The notes beneath the pieces are model-generated. The model saw only the letters and a list, made by a program, of their open reading frames with translations. It was not told the DNA's origin and did no database searches. Below, piece by piece: positions 1-7,069 of a DNA stretch of 33,290 nt (its first letter is position 1; each line of letters opens with the position of its first letter). Position numbers and translations under genes: made by a program. The stretch comes from an uncultured Clostridia bacterium (GTDB lineage: Bacteria; Bacillota; Clostridia; TANB77; CAG-508), in the NCBI GenBank assembly GCA_944392175.1, contig CALXVT010000015.1, forward strand, positions 1 to 33,290, read 5' to 3'.

Positions 1-101
1 AATGACAAGATTAATGTTGTAAAATTATTTGTAATTTTTTTGCAAAAAGTGCGACACTTATTATTGCAATTTATATTATATACTATTTTTATCAAAAAGT
101 C

Positions 102-130
102 TTGTATTTTTTTATTTTCTATGTTATTAT
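102..130 (+). promoter_or_regulatory. Probable SigA promoter of rpmB
   Basis: TTGTAT (102-107), a 17-base spacer, and TATTAT (125-130) preceded by TG at 122-123 (extended -10). It lies about 45 bases before the rpmB start codon. Confidence 0.7.
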
Positions 131-175
131 ATTAAACAGTCAATTTATTATCTTAATTAGGAGGTGCAATAAGAT

Positions 176-373
176 ATGGCAAAATGTGCAATTTGTGAAA
201 AATCAATTTCACACGGAAATAAACTAAGCATTACACGTTCACACGTTAGTAATAGAGCTCCAAGAACTTGGAAAGCAAACTTAAGATCTGTAAAAGTTAT
301 CGAAAATGGTCAACCAAAAAGAATAAAAGTATGTGCAAAATGTCTACGTTCTGGAAAAGTAAAAAGAGCTTAA
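176..373 (+). CDS. rpmB: 50S ribosomal protein L28
   Basis: L28 is a small structural protein of the large ribosomal subunit. The 65-residue product is of normal length for the bacterial family. It has the zinc-ribbon form: Cys4 and Cys7 near the N-terminus and Cys53 and Cys56 near the C-terminus, with the characteristic basic stretch between (HVSNRAPRTWKANLR). The start is fixed by a strong AGGAGGTG at 159-166, nine bases before the ATG. The gene is monocistronic, with its own promoter (102-130) and terminator (395-424). In Bacillus subtilis rpmB lies beside spoVM in the prpC-prkC-rsgA-rpe region, and the same neighbourhood is kept here. The C+ form of L28 usually implies dependence on zinc; some genomes also carry a zinc-free copy, which cannot be judged from this window. 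Confidence 0.97.
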   Translation: MAKCAICEKSISHGNKLSITRSHVSNRAPRTWKANLRSVKVIENGQPKRIKVCAKCLRSGKVKRA

Positions 374-394
374 TTTAATTTTTTATATTTATAG

Positions 395-424
395 ATGGTA
401 TTTAGAATACCATTTATTTTTTTC
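395..424 (+). terminator. Intrinsic terminator of rpmB
   Basis: Perfect 8-bp stem ATGGTATT / AATACCAT (395-402 with 406-413), three-base loop, followed by a T-rich tract. Confidence 0.8.
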
Positions 425-494
425 TAAGGAAGTTTTATGAATTTTCTTTTAGTAATTGATACTTATAAAGTTGGTTTGCTCAACTTTTATTCTA

Positions 495-526
495 AAAAAA
501 CACCTAAATTCTTTAGGTGTTTTTTT
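495..526. terminator. Bidirectional terminator between rpmB and spoVM
   Basis: CACCTAAA (501-508) pairs with TTTAGGTG (512-519) around a three-base loop. An A-tract lies before it and a T-tract after it, so it can end transcription from both strands. On the minus strand it lies about 40 bases past the spoVM stop codon. Confidence 0.8.
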
Positions 527-567
527 ATTATTTAAATTTACAATTAAATTATTAATTGCAATATGTA

Positions 568-642
568 TTAATCTTTAATTCCAAATAAAAATTTAACTAA
601 TCCCCTTAAACATTTGGGAACTTTTTTTACAACAATTGTCAT
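568..642 (-). CDS. spoVM: SpoVM-like stage V sporulation peptide (24 aa)
   Basis: Tiny gene whose translation is MTIVVKKVPKCL followed by RGLVKFLFGIKD. It lines up with the 26-residue B. subtilis SpoVM (MKFYTIKLPKFL then GGIVRAMLGSFRKD): a short hydrophobic lead, the Lys-x-Pro-Lys core including the conserved Pro9, then an amphipathic helix ending in a Gly and charged tail. In B. subtilis SpoVM inserts into the convex outer forespore membrane and anchors SpoIVA for coat and cortex assembly. The AGGAGG at 651-656 lies eight bases before the ATG and is very strong. Location beside rpmB matches B. subtilis. It is probably co-transcribed with the 49-aa gene upstream (22-base gap) and ends before the 495-526 hairpin. 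The Cys after Pro-Lys replaces the usual Phe. Identification is by my alignment only, but sequence, size, start signal and synteny agree. Confidence 0.85.
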   Translation of the reverse strand: MTIVVKKVPKCLRGLVKFLFGIKD

Positions 643-664
643 ATTCCTCTCCTCCTCTTAAATG

Positions 665-814
665 TTAATTACAAAGCCATGATATTCCCATTATTATAAT
701 TGCTACACTAATTATAAATAACCAGCCTGATAAAGGAAGTAATAAGACAAGTAATATTCCTATTCCTAGTCCAATTAAAATAACAGCCAATGTCTTTTTT
801 AATATTCTTCCCAT
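665..814 (-). CDS. 49-aa hydrophobic membrane peptide upstream of spoVM
   Basis: Small open frame with a near-perfect AGGAGGT (821-827) six to seven bases before its ATG. The product starts MGRILKKTLAVILIG and is almost entirely hydrophobic: one helix at about residues 7-28, a Pro-x-Ser-Gly turn near 27-30, and a second helix at about 31-47, ending in a Trp-Leu-Cys-Asn tail. The basic N-terminus suggests an inside-first helical hairpin. It ends 22 bases before spoVM, so the two are likely translated from one message. I do not recognise the family. Coupling to spoVM suggests a role in the forespore or mother-cell membrane, but that is inference from position only. Confidence 0.72.
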   Translation of the reverse strand: MGRILKKTLAVILIGLGIGILLVLLLPLSGWLFIISVAIIIMGISWLCN

Positions 815-844
815 TTAATTACCTCCTTTATAACATCTTAATAT

Positions 845-873
845 ATTTTATGAAAAATAATTATATATGTGAC
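845..873 (-). promoter_or_regulatory. Possible SigE-type (mother-cell) promoter for the spoVM pair
   Basis: Reading the minus strand, GTCACATA (866-873) is followed after 13 bases by CATAAAAT (845-852). The -10-like box resembles the SigE consensus CATACAAT; the -35 match is weak. Its position before the 49-aa gene and spoVM fits sporulation control, but the DNA is A+T-rich and the match may be chance. Confidence 0.35.
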
Positions 874-896
874 TGCTTTATGTTGATATCAAAATA

Positions 897-905
897 TGTT
901 ATAAT
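897..905 (+). promoter_or_regulatory. Extended -10 promoter of nth
   Basis: TGTTATAAT at 897-905, a perfect -10 hexamer with the extended TGn motif. The -35 region 17 bases upstream is poor (TTTATG). It lies about 30 bases before the nth start. Confidence 0.6.
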
Positions 906-936
906 TTGTTTGAATTTATAGAAAGGAATGAATTAT

Positions 937-1578
937 ATGAATAAAAAAGATGCAATAGATATAATAGAAACACTAAAGAAAACTTATCCAGATGCAACTT
1001 GTAGTTTAGATTTTAAAACACCATTTGAATTAGTAATTGCTGTTATGCTATCTGCACAATGTACTGATGAAAGAGTTAATAAAACCACTCCTGAACTATT
1101 TAAAAAATATCCTACAATTGAGGAATTTGCAAATTGTGATATTAACGAGCTGGAAGAAATTATTCATCCATGTGGTTTTTATAAGAACAAAGCAAAAAAT
1201 GCTAAAGCATGTGCACAAAAGATAATATCTGATTTTAATGGAATCGTTCCTAAAACAATGGAAGAACTTACATCTCTTCCTGGAGTCGGAAGAAAAAGTG
1301 CAAATGTAATATTATTAGAAGTTTTTGGTATTGCAAATGGAATTGCTGTAGATACACATGCTAAAAGAATTTCGAATAAACTTGGATTATCTAAAGAAAA
1401 AGAGCCCACAAAAATAGAACAAGATTTATTAAAAATATTTCCTAAAGAATACTTAAAAGATGTAAATCATCTATTTGTATGGCATGGTAGAAATATATGT
1501 ACTGCAAGAAATCCTAAATGTGAAAATTGTACTATTAATAAGTATTGCAAAACTTATAAATCAAAGCATAAATGCTGA
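937..1578 (+). CDS. nth: Endonuclease III (DNA glycosylase/AP lyase)
   Basis: Base-excision repair enzyme that removes oxidised pyrimidines and cleaves the abasic site. The helix-hairpin-helix LPGVGRKSAN contains the catalytic Lys120; the catalytic Asp139 lies in AVDTHAKR. Four C-terminal cysteines spaced C-x6-C-x2-C-x5-C (188, 195, 198, 204) form the usual [4Fe-4S] cluster loop. The length of 213 residues is normal. An in-frame ATG at 928 lies directly against the ribosome-binding site (AAAGGA at 922-927); the ATG at 937 has a nine-base spacing and is preferred. The gene has its own promoter (897-905) and is followed by a separate promoter for the next gene. Confidence 0.96.
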   Translation: MNKKDAIDIIETLKKTYPDATCSLDFKTPFELVIAVMLSAQCTDERVNKTTPELFKKYPTIEEFANCDINELEEIIHPCGFYKNKAKNAKACAQKIISDFNGIVPKTMEELTSLPGVGRKSANVILLEVFGIANGIAVDTHAKRISNKLGLSKEKEPTKIEQDLLKIFPKEYLKDVNHLFVWHGRNICTARNPKCENCTINKYCKTYKSKHKC

Positions 1579-1588
1579 TACTATTTGC

Positions 1589-1617
1589 TTGACAAAAAAG
1601 TAGCTTTAATATATATT
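1589..1617 (+). promoter_or_regulatory. SigA promoter of the bactofilin-like gene
   Basis: Consensus TTGACA (1589-1594), 17-base spacer, TATATT (1612-1617). Confidence 0.8.
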
Positions 1618-1646
1618 TGCTTTAAATAATAAAAGGAGGGTTACAA

Positions 1647-2750
1647 ATGAAAAAAATTAAAAGAATATTACTAACTATTTTCTTAATAGTTATTTGTATT
1701 TCAGGTGTTGCATATGCTGATAACACAACTTCTTCTGATTTACAAGTAACAGAAAAAAATTTAAAATCAATTAATTCAGATTTATATTTAACAGGAGATT
1801 CAATTGAAGTAAATCAAAATGTTGAAGGTAATGCATTTATAATTGGTAAAGATGTTACCATATCTAGTAAAATTGATGGAAATTTAATGGTAATGGCAAA
1901 TAAAGTTCATCTTACAGAAAGTTCATATGTAGATGCAAGTATTTTTATAGTTGCAAATGATATTGAATTTGATACATTAAGTTCACATCTATATGCAGTT
2001 TGCAATAATCTTACTATATCTACTAACCATGGAGTATACAAAGATTTATATGTTTTAGGAAATAATGTAAACATATTTGGAGAAGTTGGAAGAGATGCAT
2101 ATGTTTATGCTAATTGCTTATCTCTTTCAGGTAGTAATTCTGTTGGAAAAATCAAAGGTAATTTAACTTATTCTTTACCTCAAAATGTAGATTTTCCACA
2201 AGGTAGTATTGTTGGAGAAAAGAATTTTGTAAAAAAGTTTAATACATATGTTGCACCTAGTTTTATAGATATTTTATTCCAATTTATTAATGCTATATTT
2301 GCAGCTAGTTTAATATATTTAATATTAAAATTCTTTATCGCAAAAGGATTACAAAAAGCTTCATCTTGTTTAGCACATAGTTTTTGGAAGGTATTTTTTA
2401 TTGGATTAGCATCTTTAATACTTATTCCACTAATATCTATTCTTTTAATAATTAGTAATGTTGCATCATTAATTGGATTAATTTTAATAGCAATATATGT
2501 GCTTATGTTAGTAATATCACCATATATACTTTCTTCTATTTTAGGAAGACGTATAGCAAATAATGCAAAACAAAATAAGGTACTTATTGAATATTTAATA
2601 ACTATAGCTGTAGCTCTTGTGCTATCTGCTGTTTCTATAATTCCATATATAGGATTTATTGTTGGTTTATTTATTTCTATTTTAGGATTAGGTGTAATTA
2701 TTTATAATTTATTTTTCCATAAAGAACCTCCAAAATCCTACCATGAATAA
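1647..2750 (+). CDS. Secreted bactofilin-like beta-helix domain fused to a multi-pass membrane domain
   Basis: The 367-residue product starts with a signal peptide (KKIKRILL then a hydrophobic core, likely cut after AYA at about residue 24). Residues about 40-185 show short repeats of the form 'V-x-G-N-x-x-I-x-G-K-x-V-x-I' typical of a right-handed beta-helix, as in bactofilins and other polymer-forming proteins. Residues about 200-358 contain four to six membrane segments, with a final segment near 330-357 and a short charged tail. The layout puts the beta-helix outside the membrane, unlike classical cytoplasmic bactofilins. AGGAGGG precedes the ATG. Monocistronic: promoter at 1589-1617, terminator at 2761-2789. 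Likely a cell-envelope scaffold; the exact role is unknown. Confidence 0.75.
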   Translation: MKKIKRILLTIFLIVICISGVAYADNTTSSDLQVTEKNLKSINSDLYLTGDSIEVNQNVEGNAFIIGKDVTISSKIDGNLMVMANKVHLTESSYVDASIFIVANDIEFDTLSSHLYAVCNNLTISTNHGVYKDLYVLGNNVNIFGEVGRDAYVYANCLSLSGSNSVGKIKGNLTYSLPQNVDFPQGSIVGEKNFVKKFNTYVAPSFIDILFQFINAIFAASLIYLILKFFIAKGLQKASSCLAHSFWKVFFIGLASLILIPLISILLIISNVASLIGLILIAIYVLMLVISPYILSSILGRRIANNAKQNKVLIEYLITIAVALVLSAVSIIPYIGFIVGLFISILGLGVIIYNLFFHKEPPKSYHE

Positions 2751-2760
2751 ATTCTGAAAT

Positions 2761-2789
2761 AAAGAATAGCTCTATATGAGCTATTCTTT
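2761..2789. terminator. Strong bidirectional terminator
   Basis: Perfect 12-bp stem AAAGAATAGCTC / GAGCTATTCTTT with loop TATAT (2773-2777). It serves the plus-strand gene ending at 2750 and could also serve rpe, convergent from the minus strand. Confidence 0.85.
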
Positions 2790-2802
2790 TATTGTATATT
2801 CT

Positions 2803-2847
2803 GTGCGATTGAAAACAATCTTTATATATGGCAAAGCCACTTTTCTT
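2803..2847 (+). repeat. Copy A of a duplicated two-hairpin element
   Basis: Contains GTGCGATTG, a short loop, CAATC, then ATATATGGC, AAAGCCACTTTT and TTA. GATTG/CAATC and TGGC/GCCA can each form a small hairpin; the second is followed by T residues. The element at 7164-7208 (minus strand) is closely similar over about 43 bases. Copy A sits between the terminator of the bactofilin-like gene and the 3' end of rpe. Confidence 0.6.
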
Positions 2848-3505
2848 ATTCTTTTAATTTTCTTACTGTTTCTGCATAATTCTCTGTTTTTAATAATCCT
2901 GTTCCTACAACTGCTATATCAATTCCCGCATCTTTTAATTCTTCTATTGTTTCTAAATTAATTCCACCATCAGCTTCTATATATGTATCTAAATTCTTTT
3001 CTCTAATATATTCTTTTAATATCTTTATTTTTCTTAAAGTTTCTGGAATTAATTTTTGTCCTCCTTGTCCAGGTTCTACTGTCATTACTAAGATAAAATT
3101 TAAATAAGGTAAATATTCATAAATTTCTTTTATATCTGTTTCTGGTTTTATTGCCATTCCAACTTTACAATTATTTTCTCTAATAAGATTTATTATATTT
3201 TTTATTTTTTCTTTATCTTTTACAGCTTCATAATGAAAAGTTATTACACTAGGCTCTATTGTACTATATAATTTTACATATGTTTCTACATCTTCTACCA
3301 TTAAATGAACATCTATTGGCAATAATGTTATATGTTTTAAAATATTTGAATATTTATTCATTTTATCTACTGTATTATTTTCTACAAATTTACCATCCAT
3401 TACATCTATATGAAAATAATCAATTTTAGCAACCTCTAAATTATAAAAAGTTTTTGCACTTTCTTCCTCTTCTACATTTAATACTGATGCTGATATTTCT
3501 ACCAT
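2846..3505 (-). CDS. rpe: Ribulose-phosphate 3-epimerase family protein
   Basis: Pentose-phosphate pathway enzyme interconverting ribulose 5-phosphate and xylulose 5-phosphate. The 219-residue TIM barrel shows the metal and catalytic motifs: HIDVMDGKFV (metal His and catalytic Asp), DVHLMV (metal His), VMTVEPGQGGQ in place of the usual VMSVNPGFGGQ, and EADGGI (the second catalytic Asp) with VGTGL as the phosphate grip. It starts inside the end of rsgA, sharing ATGGTAG, so the two are translationally coupled. rsgA-rpe is the conserved Firmicute order. VENNTV replaces the common VPNLT motif, and the several unusual motif residues leave open a related sugar-phosphate epimerase (for example allulose-6-phosphate), though context favours Rpe. 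Confidence 0.88.
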   Translation of the reverse strand: MVEISASVLNVEEEESAKTFYNLEVAKIDYFHIDVMDGKFVENNTVDKMNKYSNILKHITLLPIDVHLMVEDVETYVKLYSTIEPSVITFHYEAVKDKEKIKNIINLIRENNCKVGMAIKPETDIKEIYEYLPYLNFILVMTVEPGQGGQKLIPETLRKIKILKEYIREKNLDTYIEADGGINLETIEELKDAGIDIAVVGTGLLKTENYAETVRKLKE

Positions 3506-4362
3506 TTATGTTCCTCCTTATCTTTTAAATCTTCATATATTCTTATAAAGTTTTGATATCTACTTTCAGATATTTTTCCTTCAGCTACTGCCTGTTTTAT
3601 TCCGCAATTTTCTTCTTTTATATGACCACAACCAATATATTCACATTCTTTAATGTGTTCCTTAAACTCTTTAAAATATTCTGCTAAATCCTTTGATTCT
3701 ATTTCATTTATATCAAATGTTGAAAATCCTGGTGTATCTGCTATATATTCATTTTCATTTATTTTATATAAAGAAATATTAGTAGTTGTATTTTTACCTC
3801 TTTTATTTTTATTACTTATCAATCCTTCTCTTGTAATTTCCTTATTAAAGATATCATTTAATAGCGTAGATTTTCCTACTCCCGAATTTCCTGAGAATAC
3901 ACTAATATTATTTTCTAAAGCTCTTTTTAATTCTTCAATTCCCTCTTTTTCTTTTGCATTTGTTTCTATTAATTTGTATCCTACATTTTTATAAATTTCT
4001 TTTATTTCATCTACTTTTTCACAATCTAGATCTATCTTATTTATTACAATTACAGCATTTATACCAATATACTCAGCATATGCTAATTGTTTATCCAACA
4101 TTAACAAATCTGGTTTTGGATGTTTAGCTGATAATACGCATATCATTTGTGTTATATTTGAAACTTTTGGCCTTTTTATATATGTTTTCCTTGGTAGTAT
4201 TTCTTCTATTATTTTTTCTTCATGATTAAATTCTACTTCATCACCTACAGTAGGGCCGATATCTTCTAATTTTAGTTTACCTCTTGCGTTACATTCATAT
4301 ATATTTCCATTTGCCTCTATATAATATAAATTTGATATATTACTTATTATTTTCCCTTGCAT
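3499..4362 (-). CDS. rsgA: Ribosome small-subunit biogenesis GTPase RsgA
   Basis: Circularly permuted GTPase that checks late 30S subunit maturation. Residues about 1-65 form the OB fold. The G motifs come in permuted order: NKID (108-111), then the P-loop GNSGVGKS (158-165), then DTPG (209-212). A C-terminal zinc knuckle C-x4-C-x-H-x5-C (Cys240, Cys245, His247, Cys253) is complete. The length (287 aa) is normal. AGGAGG lies before the ATG, ten bases after the thioesterase gene, and the 3' end overlaps rpe by seven bases, so thioesterase-rsgA-rpe is one operon. In B. subtilis rsgA directly follows prkC; here two other genes lie between. Confidence 0.95.
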   Translation of the reverse strand: MQGKIISNISNLYYIEANGNIYECNARGKLKLEDIGPTVGDEVEFNHEEKIIEEILPRKTYIKRPKVSNITQMICVLSAKHPKPDLLMLDKQLAYAEYIGINAVIVINKIDLDCEKVDEIKEIYKNVGYKLIETNAKEKEGIEELKRALENNISVFSGNSGVGKSTLLNDIFNKEITREGLISNKNKRGKNTTTNISLYKINENEYIADTPGFSTFDINEIESKDLAEYFKEFKEHIKECEYIGCGHIKEENCGIKQAVAEGKISESRYQNFIRIYEDLKDKEEHKW

Positions 4363-4372
4363 GATTCCTCCT

Positions 4373-5107
4373 TTACTTTTTATATTTCAAATTAGCTCTT
4401 ACAATTTCTCTACCATTTTCTTTAATTAGGAAATTCACATCTGTATCTCTTAGTTTTCTATAAATCTCTAGTTTCTGTCCTTCTTTTGTTTCATTTATAT
4501 AATGTATTTCAAAATCTGTTACTTTACAATTATCTAAAAACTCTGAGCCTAACGAATTTAAAATAAACCTTATATATGCCACATTATTTGTATGATAACT
4601 AAAATCTATATCTGTTGAATGCACAATTTGTTCACTTACTTTATCATCTATTGTAAACTCATCATTTAATTTTAAGTATTTTTCTTTATTTATTCCTTCT
4701 ATTATTTGTAAATCTTTTGGATAATTTACTGTACTAATCTTTTTTATTTTTCTATTATCTAAGTCTATTGCACAAGTTTCTTGATTAGCATAAAATAATA
4801 TATTATCATCTTTATCTTTAAATTGAGTTTCTGTTCCTACACGTATTGGTTTTATATTTGTAGTAAAAACAGTTCCTTCTACAACATCTCTCCATACAGG
4901 TAAATTATTAAAATGTACTTTCGTTTTAGTTAATACCCATATAGAATTATTTTCTCGTTTTAAGATAATATTATCACTTTTTAAAAATCCAAAATATTCT
5001 GTCATCATATCCTGAATTAAATAAAACGAATCAAGTAAACTCAAACTTATTTTTCTATCACAATTTGTATATCCTATAAAAAATTTTCTTTTATATTTAT
5101 TTTCCAT
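4373..5107 (-). CDS. Acyl-ACP thioesterase (FatA/FatB family)
   Basis: Predicted to release fatty acids from acyl-carrier protein. The 244-residue protein has the double hot-dog layout of the family. The N-terminal half carries the typical WVLTKTKVHFNNLPVWRD stretch followed by a TxxxxIKP segment; the second half carries DFSYHTNNVAYIRF, corresponding to the family's catalytic Asp/His/Asn segment (D168, H172, N174, N175). An upstream in-frame GTG at 5116 lies within the ribosome-binding site AAAGGTGG, so the ATG at 5107 is the start. It is the first gene of the operon with rsgA and rpe; its extended -10 promoter is at 5132-5140. Substrate chain length cannot be read from sequence. Confidence 0.85.
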   Translation of the reverse strand: MENKYKRKFFIGYTNCDRKISLSLLDSFYLIQDMMTEYFGFLKSDNIILKRENNSIWVLTKTKVHFNNLPVWRDVVEGTVFTTNIKPIRVGTETQFKDKDDNILFYANQETCAIDLDNRKIKKISTVNYPKDLQIIEGINKEKYLKLNDEFTIDDKVSEQIVHSTDIDFSYHTNNVAYIRFILNSLGSEFLDNCKVTDFEIHYINETKEGQKLEIYRKLRDTDVNFLIKENGREIVRANLKYKK

Positions 5108-5131
5108 ATTTCCCACCTTTTTATAGAAGAT

Positions 5132-5140
5132 ATTATAACA
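5132..5140 (-). promoter_or_regulatory. Extended -10 promoter of the thioesterase-rsgA-rpe operon
   Basis: TGTTATAAT on the minus strand, about 25 bases before the thioesterase start and just past the terminator of the preceding gene. No good -35 box. Confidence 0.55.
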
Positions 5141-5170
5141 TATATTTTTGCATATAAAAATATTATTCTA

Positions 5171-5213
5171 AAAAACTATTGGGAGTGATTCTTAACCACT
5201 CCCAATAGTTTTT
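5171..5213 (-). terminator. Intrinsic terminator of the 592-aa gene
   Basis: Perfect 17-bp stem (5171-5187 with 5197-5213) with a nine-base loop, followed on the minus strand by TTTTTT-like sequence. The stem begins within the stop codon of the 592-aa gene. Confidence 0.85.
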
Positions 5214-6990
5214 ACTCTTTACTTTCTTCAAGAATTTTAGCCTTTTCTTCATCTGTCAGGCTATCCCATTCCTCTTCTGTTTTTTCCGGATCAACCTCTG
5301 TTATATTATTCGAATCTCCTTCTAAAACAGATTCTGAATTCATCTCATCTTTCTTTTGCTGGTCTTCTGACTTTTGCTGAGTAAACTCCAAATTGTCAAA
5401 TTTAGCAACATCTACTGTACCATTTTTATCATCTATAAATGATAATTTTACATTATCTCCCTCCCTTGTTATTGGAAGCTCTTCTGATAATGTACCACTG
5501 GCTACATACAACTTAGTTCTATCATCATTGATAATAATGTAATAAGTTGTATTTCCGCCTTGAATATCAGCAGAAATTCGTGTTATCTTTCCTTCTATAT
5601 TGTAAAGATAGCTTTCATCACTGCCTATTACAGTATCATTTCCTCCATTCAGTACAGCACTTATATACGCTTTTTGTAGTTGATCAATATTTTCTCCAGT
5701 TGCTACTATCGCATAATTTTCTATGTTGACCATAGCATATGCTTTAATTAATCCAGCTTTATCTTTTAATGTCATGAAATACGTAGGTATCCCTTGTACA
5801 TTAATTGGAACTGGAAGAGTTGCATTATAATTCTTTTCTTGTACTTTTCCTTCAGCACTGCCTTGTGCAGCTTCTTCTGTTGCACCTTCCATTTCAAAGA
5901 ATTTTGCTTCTTTCGTTCGAGTATTTACCATGATGAAACCTGTTGTAGCATCATCATTTCCAACAGATGTCATTCCTGTATAATAATAGCAATCACCGTC
6001 ATTATATACAGTAAGAAGCCCCGGTGTAACTTCAATTACACCATCTTTTCCAAATAATGAATTCTTAAAGCCTTGCTCGTATTTACCATAATCATCAATT
6101 TGTTCCTCAATAAAATCATCTGGCTGAATTTTATCAATCCATTCTGGAGCATCCTCTACAGAATACCATATACATTCTCCCGTTTGAGGATCACATACTA
6201 TAACTCCAGTTGCATCAGGATAATTCCATGTTCCCGTATTTTTATACGTTGTAATAGTCCAATATGGATTACCTTCTTCATCTAATTCAAATGTCATATC
6301 TGATAATCCTTCTGTCCTATATCCACAGCTCCTAATATGTCTAAATAAATCATCACCAAAATATCCAGACTTTATATACCGGAGTTGAATATCTTTTCCA
6401 TTTATCTCCTGTACTAGTTCTACATCATTCGGATCAGTTGCTGAAACTTTAACATATCCCGGAGTTGTTTTATTAGAAAACCATTTCCAAAAAAATCCCT
6501 CATGTTCCAATGGAGCTACATAAACGAGCTCTCCGTTTACCTGTTGTAAAGTAAATTTGCCTACATCCACTTGTGAGCCCAGACCTCTTTCAGCTCCAAG
6601 TTTTTTATTTGCTTGTTTCAATGCTAAATCAGCATCTACAATAGGAATTTGAGTATTATCAATTGGAATAATACTATCCTCAAAAGATGTTTCTTCAACT
6701 TCTCCTATCATTGAATATGCCTTTTTAGCATTAAAAATGTCTGAGCTAAATAATATAATGAGCAAACATACTATTGATAGTGCCGCTCCTGCAGAAATTA
6801 TATAAATATTTAATTTATATGTATTGTAGTATATTATTAGTTCAGCCAAGGCCAACTCAATAATTATGAATATGAACCATGTTATTGCACCATCTTTATA
6901 TGCTGGTGATAAATTGAACTGTATAAAATAATACAGTATAGTAAAAAATACTACAGGTAATGCAAACAACCAAATTTGAGTTTTTTTCAT
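5212..6990 (-). CDS. Large membrane-anchored protein of unknown function (592 aa)
   Basis: Not recognised. Three hydrophobic segments occupy about residues 7-25, 35-55 and 61-82. A long soluble region follows (about 95-520), rich in Gly, Tyr, Asp and aromatic residues, with stretches such as QVDVGKFTLQQVNGELVYVAPLEH that recall PepSY-like or other secreted beta-rich modules. The last 60 residues are a Glu/Lys/Asp/Ser-rich, probably disordered tail ending in EEKAKILEESKE. The start is supported by GAGGG about eight bases upstream. It has its own promoter (7115-7143), a leader of about 115 bases with alternative hairpins (7070-7107), and a strong terminator. Codon use is visibly less A+T-biased than in the neighbouring core genes. 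It separates prkC from the rsgA-rpe group that is adjacent in relatives, so it may be an acquired insertion. Confidence 0.75.
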   Translation of the reverse strand: MKKTQIWLFALPVVFFTILYYFIQFNLSPAYKDGAITWFIFIIIELALAELIIYYNTYKLNIYIISAGAALSIVCLLIILFSSDIFNAKKAYSMIGEVEETSFEDSIIPIDNTQIPIVDADLALKQANKKLGAERGLGSQVDVGKFTLQQVNGELVYVAPLEHEGFFWKWFSNKTTPGYVKVSATDPNDVELVQEINGKDIQLRYIKSGYFGDDLFRHIRSCGYRTEGLSDMTFELDEEGNPYWTITTYKNTGTWNYPDATGVIVCDPQTGECIWYSVEDAPEWIDKIQPDDFIEEQIDDYGKYEQGFKNSLFGKDGVIEVTPGLLTVYNDGDCYYYTGMTSVGNDDATTGFIMVNTRTKEAKFFEMEGATEEAAQGSAEGKVQEKNYNATLPVPINVQGIPTYFMTLKDKAGLIKAYAMVNIENYAIVATGENIDQLQKAYISAVLNGGNDTVIGSDESYLYNIEGKITRISADIQGGNTTYYIIINDDRTKLYVASGTLSEELPITREGDNVKLSFIDDKNGTVDVAKFDNLEFTQQKSEDQQKKDEMNSESVLEGDSNNITEVDPEKTEEEWDSLTDEEKAKILEESKE

Positions 6991-7069
6991 AAATTTGCCC
7001 TCTTCTTTCTTTTTGTTCTACTCGTGTTTAAGTTGCATAAATTTCTTGAATAAATAAAAAGCCTCCCTT

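Noticed and set aside
437-535. 32-codon plus-strand frame with AAGGA upstream
   Set aside because: It lies after the rpmB terminator and its last third is the 495-526 terminator hairpin, so coding is unlikely.
928-936. Upstream ATG for nth
   Set aside because: It touches the ribosome-binding site; the ATG at 937 has normal spacing.
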